In this document: positions 9,276-18,894 of the stretch, piece by piece
How the letters are laid out: each line of letters opens with the position of its first letter
How positions within the stretch are numbered: position 1 is the stretch's first letter
Notes under the pieces: generated by a model
The model's input: only the letters and a program-made list of their open reading frames with translations
What the model was told of the DNA's origin: nothing
The model's database searches: none
Program-made: the position numbers and the translations under genes
NCBI RefSeq assembly: GCF_900178005.1
Contig: NZ_FXBS01000006.1
Location: 1,331,585-1,395,584 of the forward strand
Direction: 5' to 3'
From: Tuberibacillus sp. Marseille-P3662
GTDB lineage: Bacteria; Bacillota; Bacilli; Bacillales; Sporolactobacillaceae
DNA length: 64,000 nt

Positions 9276-9449
9276 TTATTTTTCAACAACATCTTCGCCT
9301 TTGTATGAACCACATTCAGGACATACACGGTGAGCCAATTTGTACTCGCCGCAATTATCACATTGGACCATACCAGGGACACGAAGTTTCAAATGCGTAC
9401 GACGTTTGTTCTTGCGTGTCGTCGACGTTCTGCGCTTAGGTACTGCCAT
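9276..9449 (-). CDS. rpmF: 50S ribosomal protein L32
   Basis: 57-residue L32 starting [17 protein letters not shown], with a zinc ribbon C-x2-C (CDNC) and C-x2-C (CPEC). The frame includes a GTG three codons earlier, but the AGGAGGTG ribosome site overlaps it and is correctly spaced for the ATG. Located 20 bp after ylbN, the almost universal ylbN(yceD)-rpmF pair. Confidence 0.98.
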   Translation of the reverse strand: MAVPKRRTSTTRKNKRRTHLKLRVPGMVQCDNCGEYKLAHRVCPECGSYKGEDVVEK

Positions 9450-9469
9450 GGTTGACACCTCCTTGAAGC

Positions 9470-9985
9470 TTAATCATCATAGAATTGCTTCAATTTTTCT
9501 AATCTGGGATCAATACGATTCTTCCGTTCTTCATCGGTTACCACTTCCCATCCCTTACCTTCCGGCTTCGGTTGGTTCTTGGCTTCCTCACTCACGACGC
9601 GTATAGGTTTTTCAACCAAAATCGCTTCTTTTATAAACGGAATTAAGTCAATCACTTGATTGTCTACATCATGAATTTCCTCACCATGACCATCTTCTAA
9701 ATCCAAAGAAGAGTCAAGGCGAAACGTTTCCGATGTATGAACTTCAAATGGCTGATCGACGTTTTTCAGAGTTATCGAACAAGGTAATACCATTTTACCC
9801 TTTAATGTCAAATGAAATGAGATCAAGCGGGCTTTAACTTCCGCGAATCCTGTGATGCGAATAGGGGAAAGATCTCGAATTTCATCATCTTGTTCCGACA
9901 TTTCGGGTAGTTCAATCGTCTCATCCAAGGTCAATCCTTCATTTTTATACGGCATTAAATCAGGAACCGACCATTTCAGTGTCAT
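9470..9985 (-). CDS. ylbN: DUF177/YceD family protein YlbN
   Basis: 171-residue YceD-family protein linked with 23S rRNA/large-subunit biogenesis in bacteria and plastids, always encoded before rpmF. Recognisable features are the N-terminal KWSVPDL, the central GEVKARL-like segment ([20 protein letters not shown]) and the C-terminal [13 protein letters not shown]. The E. coli-type paired cysteines are reduced to one here (MVLPCSITL). Co-transcribed with rpmF from a consensus promoter. Confidence 0.93.
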   Translation of the reverse strand: MTLKWSVPDLMPYKNEGLTLDETIELPEMSEQDDEIRDLSPIRITGFAEVKARLISFHLTLKGKMVLPCSITLKNVDQPFEVHTSETFRLDSSLDLEDGHGEEIHDVDNQVIDLIPFIKEAILVEKPIRVVSEEAKNQPKPEGKGWEVVTDEERKNRIDPRLEKLKQFYDD

Positions 9986-10015
9986 GTTAAAACCACCTCA
10001 AAGACAACATGTGTA

Positions 10016-10044
10016 ATTATAGTGTGAGTTGAATCAATTGTCAA
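10016..10044 (-). promoter_or_regulatory. Consensus sigma-A promoter of ylbN-rpmF
   Basis: TTGACA (10039-10044), 17-bp spacer, TATAAT (10016-10021) on the minus strand, a full match to the vegetative consensus, as expected for a ribosomal protein operon. Confidence 0.93.
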
Positions 10045-10053
10045 TATGTTAAC

Positions 10054-10082
10054 TTTACACCATCCACGAAAACCTCTATGCT
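10054..10082 (+). promoter_or_regulatory. Sigma-A promoter of tmcAL
   Basis: Plus strand TTTACA (10054-10059), 17-bp spacer, TATGCT (10077-10082), about 30 bases before the tmcAL start. Its -35 lies only 9 bp from that of the divergent ylbN promoter. Confidence 0.65.
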
Positions 10083-10112
10083 GAAACTAAAAGATGAGTG
10101 GAGGTTAGAACT

Positions 10113-11333
10113 ATGAAAGCAGCGGGCGTCATTGTTGAATATAATCCATTACATAACGGTCATTTATATCATTTACAAGAAACAATCAAACAAACCGGTG
10201 CTGATGTTATTATTGCTGTCATGAGCGGCAACTTTTTACAACGTGGTGAACCGGCGATTACATCAAAATGGACACGGACCAAAATGGCCTTGGATGCAGG
10301 TATCGATCTCGTTATTGAGTTGCCTTATGCTTTTGCAACGCAAAACGCAGAAATATTTGCTGGCGGTGCTATTTCTATCCTTAAAGCCCTTAAAGTTGAT
10401 CACTTATGTTTCGGCAGTGAAGCGGGTGACGTCGCACCCTTCATGCAAACCCTTGAAGCGTTACAGAACCATCATGATCAGTATCAGAAAGCGATCAAGA
10501 CTTACATGGGTCAAGGTAACAGCTACCCGACATCCCTTGCACGGGCATTCAAACAGCTTGACTTACCTGCAGACAAAAGCATTGATTTATCGCAGCCCAA
10601 TAATATTCTTGGTTTTCATTATATCAAAGCTATGTCGGAACAAAATCATCCTATGACCGTTCATACCGTTAAACGCAAGCAAGCAGGTTACCATGATCTT
10701 ACTGTAAGTGATGCCAATATAGCAAGTGCTACAAGTCTTCGGCGGATGATTTTTAACCATCAAGGTGGTCTGTTATCTGCAGAACCCTACATTCCTAACT
10801 TTACCCTCCAACGCCTGCAAAAAGAAGCTCACGCAGGACGTTTAACGGAATGGAGCGACTTCTTTCCCTATCTTAAATATCGTCTATTAAGTACTAATAT
10901 TGAACATCTTGGACATATTTATGAAGCTGAAGAAGGATTGGAAAACCGTCTGCAGCAAAACATTCGTGAGGCCAATACATTCAATGAGTTTATGACAGCT
11001 ATCAAAACCAAGCGTTATACATGGACACGGCTCCAACGCCTGCTCACACATACACTGATCAATGTAACCAAAGACAGGCTCAGAGAGACGTTGCAACAAC
11101 CTTCGAGCCCCTATATACGGTTATTAGGGATGACAACTCAAGGTCAAACGTATTTACATGAGATTAAGGACACACTGTCCCTTCCCTTAGTAGCGAACGT
11201 GAATCGGTTTAACCATCCGCTCTTAACCATTGATGAGACAGCAGCCCAGTTATACAACTTTATCGTCGGAACGAAACCTGGCAGCATGACGCCGCTGTCC
11301 GAGCATCGCCGTCATCCCATTCGTCGAACATAA
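10113..11333 (+). CDS. tmcAL: tRNA(Met) cytidine acetate ligase TmcAL (YlbM)
   Basis: ATP-dependent acetate ligation forming ac4C34 in the anticodon of elongator tRNA-Met. 406 residues (B. subtilis about 415). The nucleotidyltransferase-like start MKAAGVIVEYNPLHNGH carries the HxGH motif at residues 14-17, followed by VMSGNFLQRGEPA. The ATG five codons into the open frame is preceded by GGAGG and gives the standard N-terminus. Single gene between ylbN and the convergent ylbL. Confidence 0.96.
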   Translation: MKAAGVIVEYNPLHNGHLYHLQETIKQTGADVIIAVMSGNFLQRGEPAITSKWTRTKMALDAGIDLVIELPYAFATQNAEIFAGGAISILKALKVDHLCFGSEAGDVAPFMQTLEALQNHHDQYQKAIKTYMGQGNSYPTSLARAFKQLDLPADKSIDLSQPNNILGFHYIKAMSEQNHPMTVHTVKRKQAGYHDLTVSDANIASATSLRRMIFNHQGGLLSAEPYIPNFTLQRLQKEAHAGRLTEWSDFFPYLKYRLLSTNIEHLGHIYEAEEGLENRLQQNIREANTFNEFMTAIKTKRYTWTRLQRLLTHTLINVTKDRLRETLQQPSSPYIRLLGMTTQGQTYLHEIKDTLSLPLVANVNRFNHPLLTIDETAAQLYNFIVGTKPGSMTPLSEHRRHPIRRT

Positions 11334-11339
11334 CTACGG

Positions 11340-12377
11340 TTAATTTTGCTTCTGCAAGTCATTTAAAGCTGTGTTAAAAGATTTCGTCGGGATGACTTTC
11401 ATATCTGTTTTAATGTCTTTGGCAGCCGCTTTAGCGTCTTGAGCCTCATTATCCGCCGTCGGTGCGAAGAAAATGTCACAATTGGCGTTGTCTGAGGCGA
11501 CGACTTTCTGCTGAATGCCGCCGATGGGTCCAACCGAACCATCCGTATTAATGGTTCCCGTTCCACATATTTTACGGCCTTTGGTCAGATCTTTAGGCTC
11601 CAGGTTGTCATAAACCGCTAACGTCATCATTAAACCAGCTGAAGGGCCGCCGATATTTTTTGTATCTATCGTCACTTTCCGGTCTAACTGAACATCCATT
11701 TTATCTCTAAAGGTAATGCCAATCCCATATTGCTTAGAATGATCATCCGAGACGTAAACATCGGGAAATTGGCCGACCGGAACTTGATACGTCTTTTCCT
11801 CATCATCTCGGCGAATCGTGAGGGATAACCGATCGCCCTTGTTTTGTTGTTTTACAATCTTTTGTAATTGTTCAGAACTCCTGATGTCCTTCCCGCTAGC
11901 CTTTAAGATAATATCGCCTGCTTTCAGCTTATCACTTGCAGGCATGTCTGAAATGACATTAAGGATATGTACCCCGACAAACTTGAGCTTGGGATCAAGT
12001 CCTGCTGTTTTCGCTGCAACATAAATCGCTCTTTGCTGCGCTTGAGTCATGTTGTCTAGACGGCTCACTTCCCGTTCATGCTGGTTTTCATCCGGGCCTG
12101 TCATCGCTTCAGCAGGCATTAATTGAGTATAGGGATTACCATCAAATTTTGCCCATAGATAGCGATAGACATTCGAGCGTTTTTGGTCCACTAAAATCGT
12201 CACCAAGTTATAGGATCCCTTGCTCTCTGATCCATCTTCAACGGATAGCATGGGCTTGATTTCATCGGCGGAACCCGGCATCGTCACATAAGTGTCAACA
12301 TGATAGAAGTTCAAACCACAGGCTATAACTAAGATAGCTACAACAATGTAATATAATAAGTTGCTTCGTTTTTTCAC
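11340..12377 (-). CDS. ylbL: PDZ/Lon-type membrane protease YlbL (DdcP)
   Basis: Membrane-anchored Lon-like serine protease; the B. subtilis homologue (DdcP) degrades the division inhibitor YneA during recovery from the DNA-damage checkpoint. 345 residues: one N-terminal membrane helix (about 7-25), PDZ domain (about 130-205), Lon protease domain with the Ser/Lys dyad S246 (GGPSAGLMM) and K291 (GGIQQKV), 45 residues apart as in the family. A start ATG 7 codons upstream lies inside the end of ylbK without a ribosome site; GTG at 12375-12377 following AAGGGG is preferred. Operon with ylbK. Confidence 0.93.
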   Translation of the reverse strand: MKKRSNLLYYIVVAILVIACGLNFYHVDTYVTMPGSADEIKPMLSVEDGSESKGSYNLVTILVDQKRSNVYRYLWAKFDGNPYTQLMPAEAMTGPDENQHEREVSRLDNMTQAQQRAIYVAAKTAGLDPKLKFVGVHILNVISDMPASDKLKAGDIILKASGKDIRSSEQLQKIVKQQNKGDRLSLTIRRDDEEKTYQVPVGQFPDVYVSDDHSKQYGIGITFRDKMDVQLDRKVTIDTKNIGGPSAGLMMTLAVYDNLEPKDLTKGRKICGTGTINTDGSVGPIGGIQQKVVASDNANCDIFFAPTADNEAQDAKAAAKDIKTDMKVIPTKSFNTALNDLQKQN

Positions 12378-12382
12378 GAAAT

Positions 12383-13165
12383 TTAAGGCCCCTTCCATTC
12401 CCGGATTGTTTGTTCAATGGTCGTGATTTGGTGACGCGCTGTTTCCTCTCCTATTTTAATGATTTTGTCCATATTTGTGAACGCTTTTGAATTAAAACCA
12501 CTAACATTCGGCTTTAGCATGACATCTGCCAGTTGCTCTTGTCCTTTTACCATTTCCTGTTGCATGATATCAATACTCTGCACAATCACATCAAAGAAAG
12601 AAGCAAAGGTCGACCGATCACTCGCGCTAGCGACATCAACAGCGATGATAATATCAGCACCCATCTGCTTAACAACGTTAACCGGGACACGATCAATAAC
12701 GCCACCGTCTACCAAGATCATATCACCTTTTTGAACAGGAATGAAAATGCCTGGAATGGAAATACTCGCTCTTATGGCTTCATACAAGTACCCTTCCTCA
12801 AATATTATCCTCTCTCCATTAGCCAAATTCGTTGCAACAACTTGAACCGGAATGGCCGCATCGGCAAAAGTCTTCTTCTTCGTAATGGCACGAATCAATG
12901 ACGTAACTTTCTTTCCGGAGATAAACCCCAATCTGGGAACAGTAAAATCAAGATAATGATTTCTTCTAAACGTCGTTGCCAGTTTGAACATAGGCTCATA
13001 ATGGTAACCGATCGCATACAGCGAACCGACAAGCGCCCCCATACTCGAACCCGCAATATAATCGACTTGAATATTGTGTTCTTCCAAAACTTTAATGACG
13101 CCAATATGAGCAAAGCCCTTGGCACCACCTGAACCTAAAGCAAGTCCGATCTTCGGTCGTTTCAT
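12383..13165 (-). CDS. ylbK: Patatin-like phospholipase family protein YlbK
   Basis: RssA/patatin-fold hydrolase of 260 residues. Shows the oxyanion loop LALGSGGAKGFAHIGV (residues 8-23), the nucleophile elbow GSSMG (Ser near residue 41) and the DGG motif (VDGGVIDRVP near 152). Substrate unknown; cytoplasmic by sequence. It is transcribed divergently from ylbJ and followed 5 bp later by ylbL. Confidence 0.92.
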   Translation of the reverse strand: MKRPKIGLALGSGGAKGFAHIGVIKVLEEHNIQVDYIAGSSMGALVGSLYAIGYHYEPMFKLATTFRRNHYLDFTVPRLGFISGKKVTSLIRAITKKKTFADAAIPVQVVATNLANGERIIFEEGYLYEAIRASISIPGIFIPVQKGDMILVDGGVIDRVPVNVVKQMGADIIIAVDVASASDRSTFASFFDVIVQSIDIMQQEMVKGQEQLADVMLKPNVSGFNSKAFTNMDKIIKIGEETARHQITTIEQTIREWKGP

Positions 13166-13305
13166 GAATGCTCCCCCTGCTTGGTCTAAAGTAAGAACCT
13201 TCTGCGTATAGTTGGTAATGGACAGGTTATAAAGACTGATACCAAAAATATATGCGATTCAGGTCTTAAGCATTAACCAAGATTACTGAGAGAGGGGAGC
13301 ATTAA

Positions 13306-14533
13306 GTGACTACTGTAGCAAAAATCCAAACGTTTACACTTGCAGCCATCGCAATCATCCTAGCTGCAGCCATTGTCGCGTTTCCAAAGACATCTGTAGA
13401 TGCTTCCGTGAGCGGGCTTAAAGTATGGTGGAATGTCGTTTTTCCATCCTTGTTACCTTTTTTTATTCTGTCAGAACTGTTGATAGGTTTTGGTGTGGTC
13501 ACTTTTATAGGTGTCCTTCTTGAACCTATCATGCGCCCTATTTTCAAAGTCCCCGGTATTGGTGGATTTGTCTTTGTTATGGGATTAGCTTCCGGTTTCC
13601 CGGCTGGAGCCAAATTTACTGCCCGGCTTTACGAACAAAACCAATTAACAAAAACAGAGGCCGAAAGATTAGCGAGTTTCACTAATTTTTCCAACCCATT
13701 GTTCATGTCCGGCGCGATTGCCTACGGATTTTTCGGAAAAGCATCACTAGGTATCATATTAATGTTAAGTCATTATATTGGCAATATATGTGTTGGACTG
13801 CTTATGCGTTTCTATAAATCCTGGGAGCGTTCATCGGAAGAGACGAGACTGTCTCCTATGATTTTGGGAAAAGCTTTAAGACGAATGCACCGCGAACGTA
13901 TGAAAAATAAACAACCCATTGGTCAATTGCTTGGTGATGCGGTGCAATCTTCAGTGCAAACTCTTCTAATGGTTGGCGGTTTCATCATTCTATTTTCTGT
14001 CCTCAACCAACTGCTCGAACAGCTAAATATTACAGCAGTTCTTGCTACCATTGTGAAATATGTGTTTGCCTTATTGCATATCACTCCAGAATTAAGCTCT
14101 GGATTTATTCCAGGATTATTTGAAATTACGGTCGGTGCTCGAAAAATTAGTGAGATTCAAGCACCATTAATGGAAGCTGTGATTGTAACAAGCTTTATTT
14201 TAGGTTTCTGCGGGCTTTCTATTCAGGCCCAGGTCGCCAGTATTTTAGCCCAAGCCCGGTTGGACAGTAAACCTTTTTTTATTGGAAGGATATTCCACGG
14301 TTTGTTTGCGGCGATTGTTTCCGGGTTTCTTTTCATGTTCATGTACCGGGAAGACCAGACGAGTTTTAATGGCGCAGATACGATACCTGTTCTCACATCA
14401 CCACACGGGCAGCTTGATTTCCTTAGCACCCTTAATGTTTTTTGGCATGATAGCCTCCATTGGGGTTCTTGGGTAACTCTACTCAGTCTTATTTTATTTG
14501 TATTGGTGACGGCGTCCCGTCTATCATCACAGC

Positions 14534-14550
<17 letters not shown>
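13306..14550 (+). CDS. ylbJ: Sporulation integral membrane protein YlbJ
   Basis: Polytopic membrane protein of 414 residues (B. subtilis 408) with nucleoside-recognition/Gate-type repeats; needed for normal spore heat resistance and sigma-E dependent in B. subtilis. Membrane-helix pairs flank the gate-like segments FPSLLPFFILSELLIGFG and the repeated GFVFVMGLASGFPAGAK / GLFEITVGARKIS. Start is GTG with GGGGAG 6 bases upstream. It converges on coaD, the stop codons being adjacent. Confidence 0.93.
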
Positions 14551-15610
<1,060 letters not shown>

Positions 15611-15643
15611 ATCGTTCATCCTCTAATATAGCATTCGTTATTC

Positions 15644-15672
15644 ATCTTATCACAATCCATGCATTCGACCAA
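15644..15672 (-). promoter_or_regulatory. Sigma-A promoter of rsmD-coaD
   Basis: Minus strand TTGGTC (15667-15672), 17-bp spacer, extended -10 TGA TAAGAT (15644-15649), giving a leader of about 27 bases. Its -35 is two bases from the -35 of the divergent RNA promoter at 15675. Confidence 0.62.
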
Positions 15673-15674
15673 TA

Positions 15675-15703
15675 TAGACCAAATCACTAAAATCATGTAT
15701 AGT
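15675..15703 (+). promoter_or_regulatory. Sigma-A promoter of candidate small RNA
   Basis: Plus strand TAGACC (15675-15680), 17-bp spacer, TATAGT (15698-15703). No protein-coding gene follows; transcription would run about 165 bases into the strong terminator at 15844. Confidence 0.6.
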
Positions 15704-15709
15704 TTACAA

Positions 15710-15874
15710 GAATGATGGCAAATATAGTAATAGCAACATCGGTTATGATGTTGTGCAACCGCGGAGACTTACGTTTCCCCATAAGTTTTTCCGCCGGTTT
15801 CTCCTCTCCCATTGTCTTGGCATACTTAGATATGCGTAAAGACGCCCGCAGGTGTTATACCTGCGGGCTTTTTT
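15710..15874 (+). ncRNA. Candidate structured small RNA between rsmD and ylbG (overlaps the ylbH-leader location)
   Basis: Predicted transcript of about 165 nt with promoter and terminator but no convincing ORF with a ribosome site. Visible structure: AACCGCGGA (15757-15765) pairs with TCCGC-C-GGTT (15790-15798) with an inner CTTA/TAAG helix; GGTT at 15741-15744 could pair the same AACC instead, giving alternative folds; GCATA/TATGC hairpin at 15820-15835; terminator 15844-15874. A conserved RNA motif called the ylbH leader is known from this intergenic region in Bacillales; I infer, but cannot verify, that this is a member. The reading direction inferred here is antisense to rsmD. Confidence 0.5.
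15844..15874 (+). terminator. Strong plus-strand terminator in rsmD-ylbG gap
   Basis: 10-bp GC-rich stem GCCCGCAGGT / ACCTGCGGGC, 5-base loop, six T residues on the plus strand. There is no plus-strand protein gene before it; on the minus strand (after ylbG) it lacks a good T run. Confidence 0.88.
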
Positions 15875-15898
15875 ATCTAAGTACCAGGCCACTAACAA

Positions 15899-16162
15899 CT
15901 AAGCATTTACCTCTTCTTCGGATGCCTGAGAATGATCTAAATGCTCCTGCCGAAGTTCGTATAAGGCCGAACGTTCCACATTTTCAACCGGCTTTTGCTT
16001 CATTAAAGCATTGATCATCGATTGATGGTTATGTTCATCACAATAAACAATAGCGTAGTTTAATCGGTTGGATACATAATGAACGTTCCCATAACGACGG
16101 AGAATTTTAGCATGTTTCGGATGCCGAAGCCAGACGATGAGCCCAATTCGTTGTTTATCCAA
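15899..16162 (-). CDS. ylbG: YlbG family protein (DUF2129)
   Basis: Small conserved Firmicutes protein of unknown function, about 87-89 residues. Conserved core IGLIVWLRHPKHAKILRRYG and VHYVSNRLNYAIVYC matches the YlbG family. Two in-frame TTG codons are possible starts: one directly abutting GGGGGG (16166-16168) and one six bases on (16160-16162); spacing favours the second. Lies between ylbF and rsmD as in B. subtilis. Confidence 0.88.
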   Translation of the reverse strand: MDKQRIGLIVWLRHPKHAKILRRYGNVHYVSNRLNYAIVYCDEHNHQSMINALMKQKPVENVERSALYELRQEHLDHSQASEEEVNA

Positions 16163-16247
16163 ATTCAACCCCCCTGGTATCGTTTACAATCATGCTTGAT
16201 TTCATATTAGGCGCAAAAAGTCACCTATTTGGATAAGACGATGGATT

Positions 16248-16685
16248 TTAACCACATTGACAAGCGCCGCCGGTGCCACAGCCACCACCGCAACCACGGT
16301 CAAAAAAGGGATCACCATTAGGCACTTTAATAGATGGAGAAACGGCACCTGCCATCGTTGCTCCAACTTCGTTAAGCAGCGATTCTAGATTCTCTTCTGC
16401 TTTCTTATAGGCAGCAATGCTATCATTCAGGTCGACTTCCCGCTTCATTTCCATCATATCATTAATTACCGTTTTGTATTCGGGATGATATTTTCCGAAG
16501 CGCTGTACCTCATCATATTTCTCACGCAATTTGACAAATCGGTTAATGATGTCTTGGGCTTGTTTATCGTCAGCCAATGTTTGTTTACACCGGCGATAAT
16601 CTTCGGCAATGTCTGATTCGGCAATCATACCTACCAAATCTTCCGCCTGATCTAATAGCGAAATGTGATCCATGGTAGCAATCAT
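16248..16685 (-). CDS. ylbF: YlbF/RicF, Y-complex (RicAFT) subunit
   Basis: 145-residue YlbF/YmcA-family helical protein. In B. subtilis YlbF (RicF) works with YmcA (RicA) and YaaT (RicT) in an Fe-S-containing complex that directs RNase Y-dependent mRNA maturation and affects competence, biofilm and sporulation. The N-terminal helical domain has KLREKYDEVQRFGKYHPEY; the C-terminal tail is cysteine-rich (DRGCGGGCGTGGACQCG), consistent with the cluster-binding role. GGAGGTG precedes the ATG. Partners are not in the window. Confidence 0.93.
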   Translation of the reverse strand: MIATMDHISLLDQAEDLVGMIAESDIAEDYRRCKQTLADDKQAQDIINRFVKLREKYDEVQRFGKYHPEYKTVINDMMEMKREVDLNDSIAAYKKAEENLESLLNEVGATMAGAVSPSIKVPNGDPFFDRGCGGGCGTGGACQCG

Positions 16686-16769
16686 GATCGAACACCTCCA
16701 CCATTCATTGTATCATGGATAGAGAGCTTTTACACCTCTAGATATTAAAATCGGCCCGAATCAGGCGGC

Positions 16770-16799
16770 TGATGATCAAGACACTAGTCTTGATCATCA
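16770..16799. repeat. Perfect 13-bp inverted repeat over the ylbE stop codon
   Basis: TGATGATCAAGAC / GTCTTGATCATCA with a 4-base loop. The last codons and stop of ylbE lie inside it. No T run follows directly on the minus strand, so a terminator role is uncertain; an RNA-stability or attenuation hairpin is possible. Confidence 0.8.
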
Positions 16800-17065
16800 A
16801 ATCCATCCTGAGTATCCTCACCACTTGTATCAGTAGCATTCATCATTTTTGCCATTTCTAACATCATCATCACCATATTCATTTGCTGTCCCCATCGATC
16901 TATCTTTTGCGACAATGTGCGTCCGTAGAATTGGTCAGCATAAGATTTTAACGCCTCAACATTTTCGGGTCTGCGCCGTAAATCGCGATACCATTCAGGA
17001 TGAGCCCGTACAAAAAATTTCAGTTCAGGATTATCATCTAAATAAATCTGAATATCACGCCTCAT
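16784..17065 (-). CDS. ylbE: YlbE-like protein
   Basis: 93-residue protein of the YlbE-like family, function unknown. Conserved part is the first 60 residues (YLDDNPELKFFVRAHPEWYRDLRRRP, FYGRTLSQKIDRW); a methionine-rich stretch (MNMVMMMLEMAKMMN) and an acidic tail follow. Lies 9 bp after ylbD, apparently the same transcript. Confidence 0.87.
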   Translation of the reverse strand: MRRDIQIYLDDNPELKFFVRAHPEWYRDLRRRPENVEALKSYADQFYGRTLSQKIDRWGQQMNMVMMMLEMAKMMNATDTSGEDTQDGFDDQD

Positions 17066-17074
17066 GTTGATCCA

Positions 17075-17497
17075 CTAATCCCTTTTGAACGTTGGCGGCT
17101 GCTGACCTGCTTGCGGCATCATATGCGCTGGGCGCGAGCTAATATATTGATGAGAACGCTGAGGCATGATTTGTGTGATGATATCATGTATGTTGGTTAA
17201 GGCACCGTTAATTTGATCCAAATGTTTATTAACATTGTCTGGATCCATACGACTTATAAACTCAATAAAGTGTTGGATGGATTCACCTTGGGATGATGAC
17301 GTCTCCTCAGCTTCACCTTTACGAATATCGATGCCATAGTCTTCCCAAATTTCATGATCCTCGCCAAATAAAACCCATTCTTCAAAAACATCTTTCCATG
17401 ACTTACCTTCCTCACGAACCGTTTGAACCATTTCTGGATGCTCACGGACAAACGCTTTAAATTGTTTCAAAGCATCAGCCGTTGTTTGACTGGCCAT
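17075..17497 (-). CDS. ylbD: YlbD-type putative spore coat protein
   Basis: About 140 residues; the YlbD family is described as a putative coat protein of Bacillus spores. Recognisable by ALKQFKAFVREHPEMVQ and KSWKDVFEEWVLFGEDHEIW. The frame is open 24 codons further upstream but GGTGG precedes the ATG at 17495-17497, giving a family-like N-terminus MASQTTADALKQF. Glutamine/proline-rich C-terminus. Operon with ylbE. Confidence 0.83.
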   Translation of the reverse strand: MASQTTADALKQFKAFVREHPEMVQTVREEGKSWKDVFEEWVLFGEDHEIWEDYGIDIRKGEAEETSSSQGESIQHFIEFISRMDPDNVNKHLDQINGALTNIHDIITQIMPQRSHQYISSRPAHMMPQAGQQPPTFKRD

Positions 17498-17592
17498 AAA
17501 AGACACCACCCTTTTTTCATGCTTACCTACTAACATGGTAAGCGCAAAGTAGATGGTATGTGCGCCCAAATTATGGGCGACCTGCTGACTAG

Positions 17593-18783
17593 CTAAATTT
17601 TATTAAAAAACTTAAAGGCGGCATGGGTAAATATATCAACCCCTTTTCGGAGCGCATCTTCGTCAATGGTAAAACGTTCATGATGATGCGGGTATGTAAT
17701 CCCCTTTTCCTGATTGCCTGCACCAATAAAAAAGAAGGCCCCAGGCTTCGCATGTTGATATCCAGAAAAATCTTCACCAGCCATAACTGGGTCACTATAT
17801 TCGATAACTTCTGTTCCGTACACATCCGTGACCGTTTCCTCTACGAGTCTTGTGACTTGTTTTTCATTAATGACGGGGCGATAACCCGGAATATATTCGA
17901 ATTCATAACTTGCGCCATGAGCATCCGTGATGCCTCTGACTACCCGTTCCATCAATCCTGGGATATCAGCACGTAATTCAGGATTGAAGCTTCTAACCGT
18001 ACCTGTCATGGAAACCGCACCAGGGATGACATTATGTGCCGTCCCCCCATTGAATTGAGTAACCGATAACACGAGTGGCTCAATCGGATTATTATAGCGG
18101 GCTACAACATGTTGCAGGTTTGTGACAACTTGAGAACCGATTGCGATACTGTCAACAGTACTATGAGGCATGGCGGCATGCCCACCCTTGCCATTAATCG
18201 TAATATGAAACATGTCAGGTGAAGCCATCATGGGACCATAGATGATCCCAACTTTACCTGATTCAATTGGGGTCCATAGATGCGCGCCAATGATCCAATT
18301 GACATCGTCAACAACACCTGTTTGGACCAATTCTTCCGCACCGCCTGGTTGCAGTTCCTCAGCGTGCTGAAATATGAACCTGATTTCCCCTTCTATCGAT
18401 GCCTGGCATGTCGATAAAATTTTCGCTGTCCCAAGCAGCATCGCCGTATGACCATCATGACCGCAGGCATGCATCACGCCGGGATGCTTAGAGGTGAACT
18501 CGAAATCATTTTGTTCTTCAATAGGTAAGGCATCCATATCCGCTCGCATTCCTAAGACTGGGCCGGATGAATCCCCTATGAGCCGCCCAATCACACTTGT
18601 TTCTGTCGGCCGGGTAATTTCGATATTTCCAAATGACGATAGTTGATCCGCTACAAACTGAGCCGTTTCATATTCATGATAAGAAATTTCAGGATATTGA
18701 TGTAAATAACGACGCCATTCGATCACTTCTGGAATGATATCGCTCACTTGATCTTTTAGATATTCTTTTAAATCAACCGTCAT
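17593..18783 (-). CDS. M20 family metallopeptidase / amidohydrolase
   Basis: Zinc-dependent hydrolase of N-acyl amino acids or related amides (hippurate hydrolase / IAA-amino-acid hydrolase group). 396 residues with LGMRADMDALPIEEQN, MHACGHDGHTAMLLG (metal ligands) and the dimerization-domain motif GKGGHAAMPH; C-terminal MAGEDFSGYQHAKPGAFFFIG supplies a further ligand. Own ribosome site GGGGGAG. It is not part of the B. subtilis ylb cluster, so it is an insertion relative to that order. Substrate is not predictable. Confidence 0.9.
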   Translation of the reverse strand: MTVDLKEYLKDQVSDIIPEVIEWRRYLHQYPEISYHEYETAQFVADQLSSFGNIEITRPTETSVIGRLIGDSSGPVLGMRADMDALPIEEQNDFEFTSKHPGVMHACGHDGHTAMLLGTAKILSTCQASIEGEIRFIFQHAEELQPGGAEELVQTGVVDDVNWIIGAHLWTPIESGKVGIIYGPMMASPDMFHITINGKGGHAAMPHSTVDSIAIGSQVVTNLQHVVARYNNPIEPLVLSVTQFNGGTAHNVIPGAVSMTGTVRSFNPELRADIPGLMERVVRGITDAHGASYEFEYIPGYRPVINEKQVTRLVEETVTDVYGTEVIEYSDPVMAGEDFSGYQHAKPGAFFFIGAGNQEKGITYPHHHERFTIDEDALRKGVDIFTHAAFKFFNKI

Positions 18784-18858
18784 CGGTTAGCTCCCCCTAA
18801 GGTAAATGACAAAATATTCATTAATAAAAGCGTACACGAAACCTCCTGTATAATCAAT

Positions 18859-18886
18859 TAAAAAACCCTCTTCAAATGAAGAGGGT
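18859..18886 (-). terminator. Terminator after BCCT transporter gene
   Basis: 9-bp stem ACCCTCTTC / GAAGAGGGT, 4-base loop, six T residues on the minus strand. Separates the transporter gene from the amidohydrolase. Confidence 0.92.
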
Positions 18887-18894
18887 GATGATGT

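Noticed and set aside
13302..13613. 103-codon minus-strand ORF opposite ylbJ
   Set aside because: Shadow frame of a membrane-protein gene; no ribosome site or similarity.
15712..16014. 100-codon plus-strand ORF between rsmD and ylbG
   Set aside because: It runs through the strong terminator at 15844-15874 and into antisense ylbG, and has no ribosome site. The structured RNA explanation fits better.
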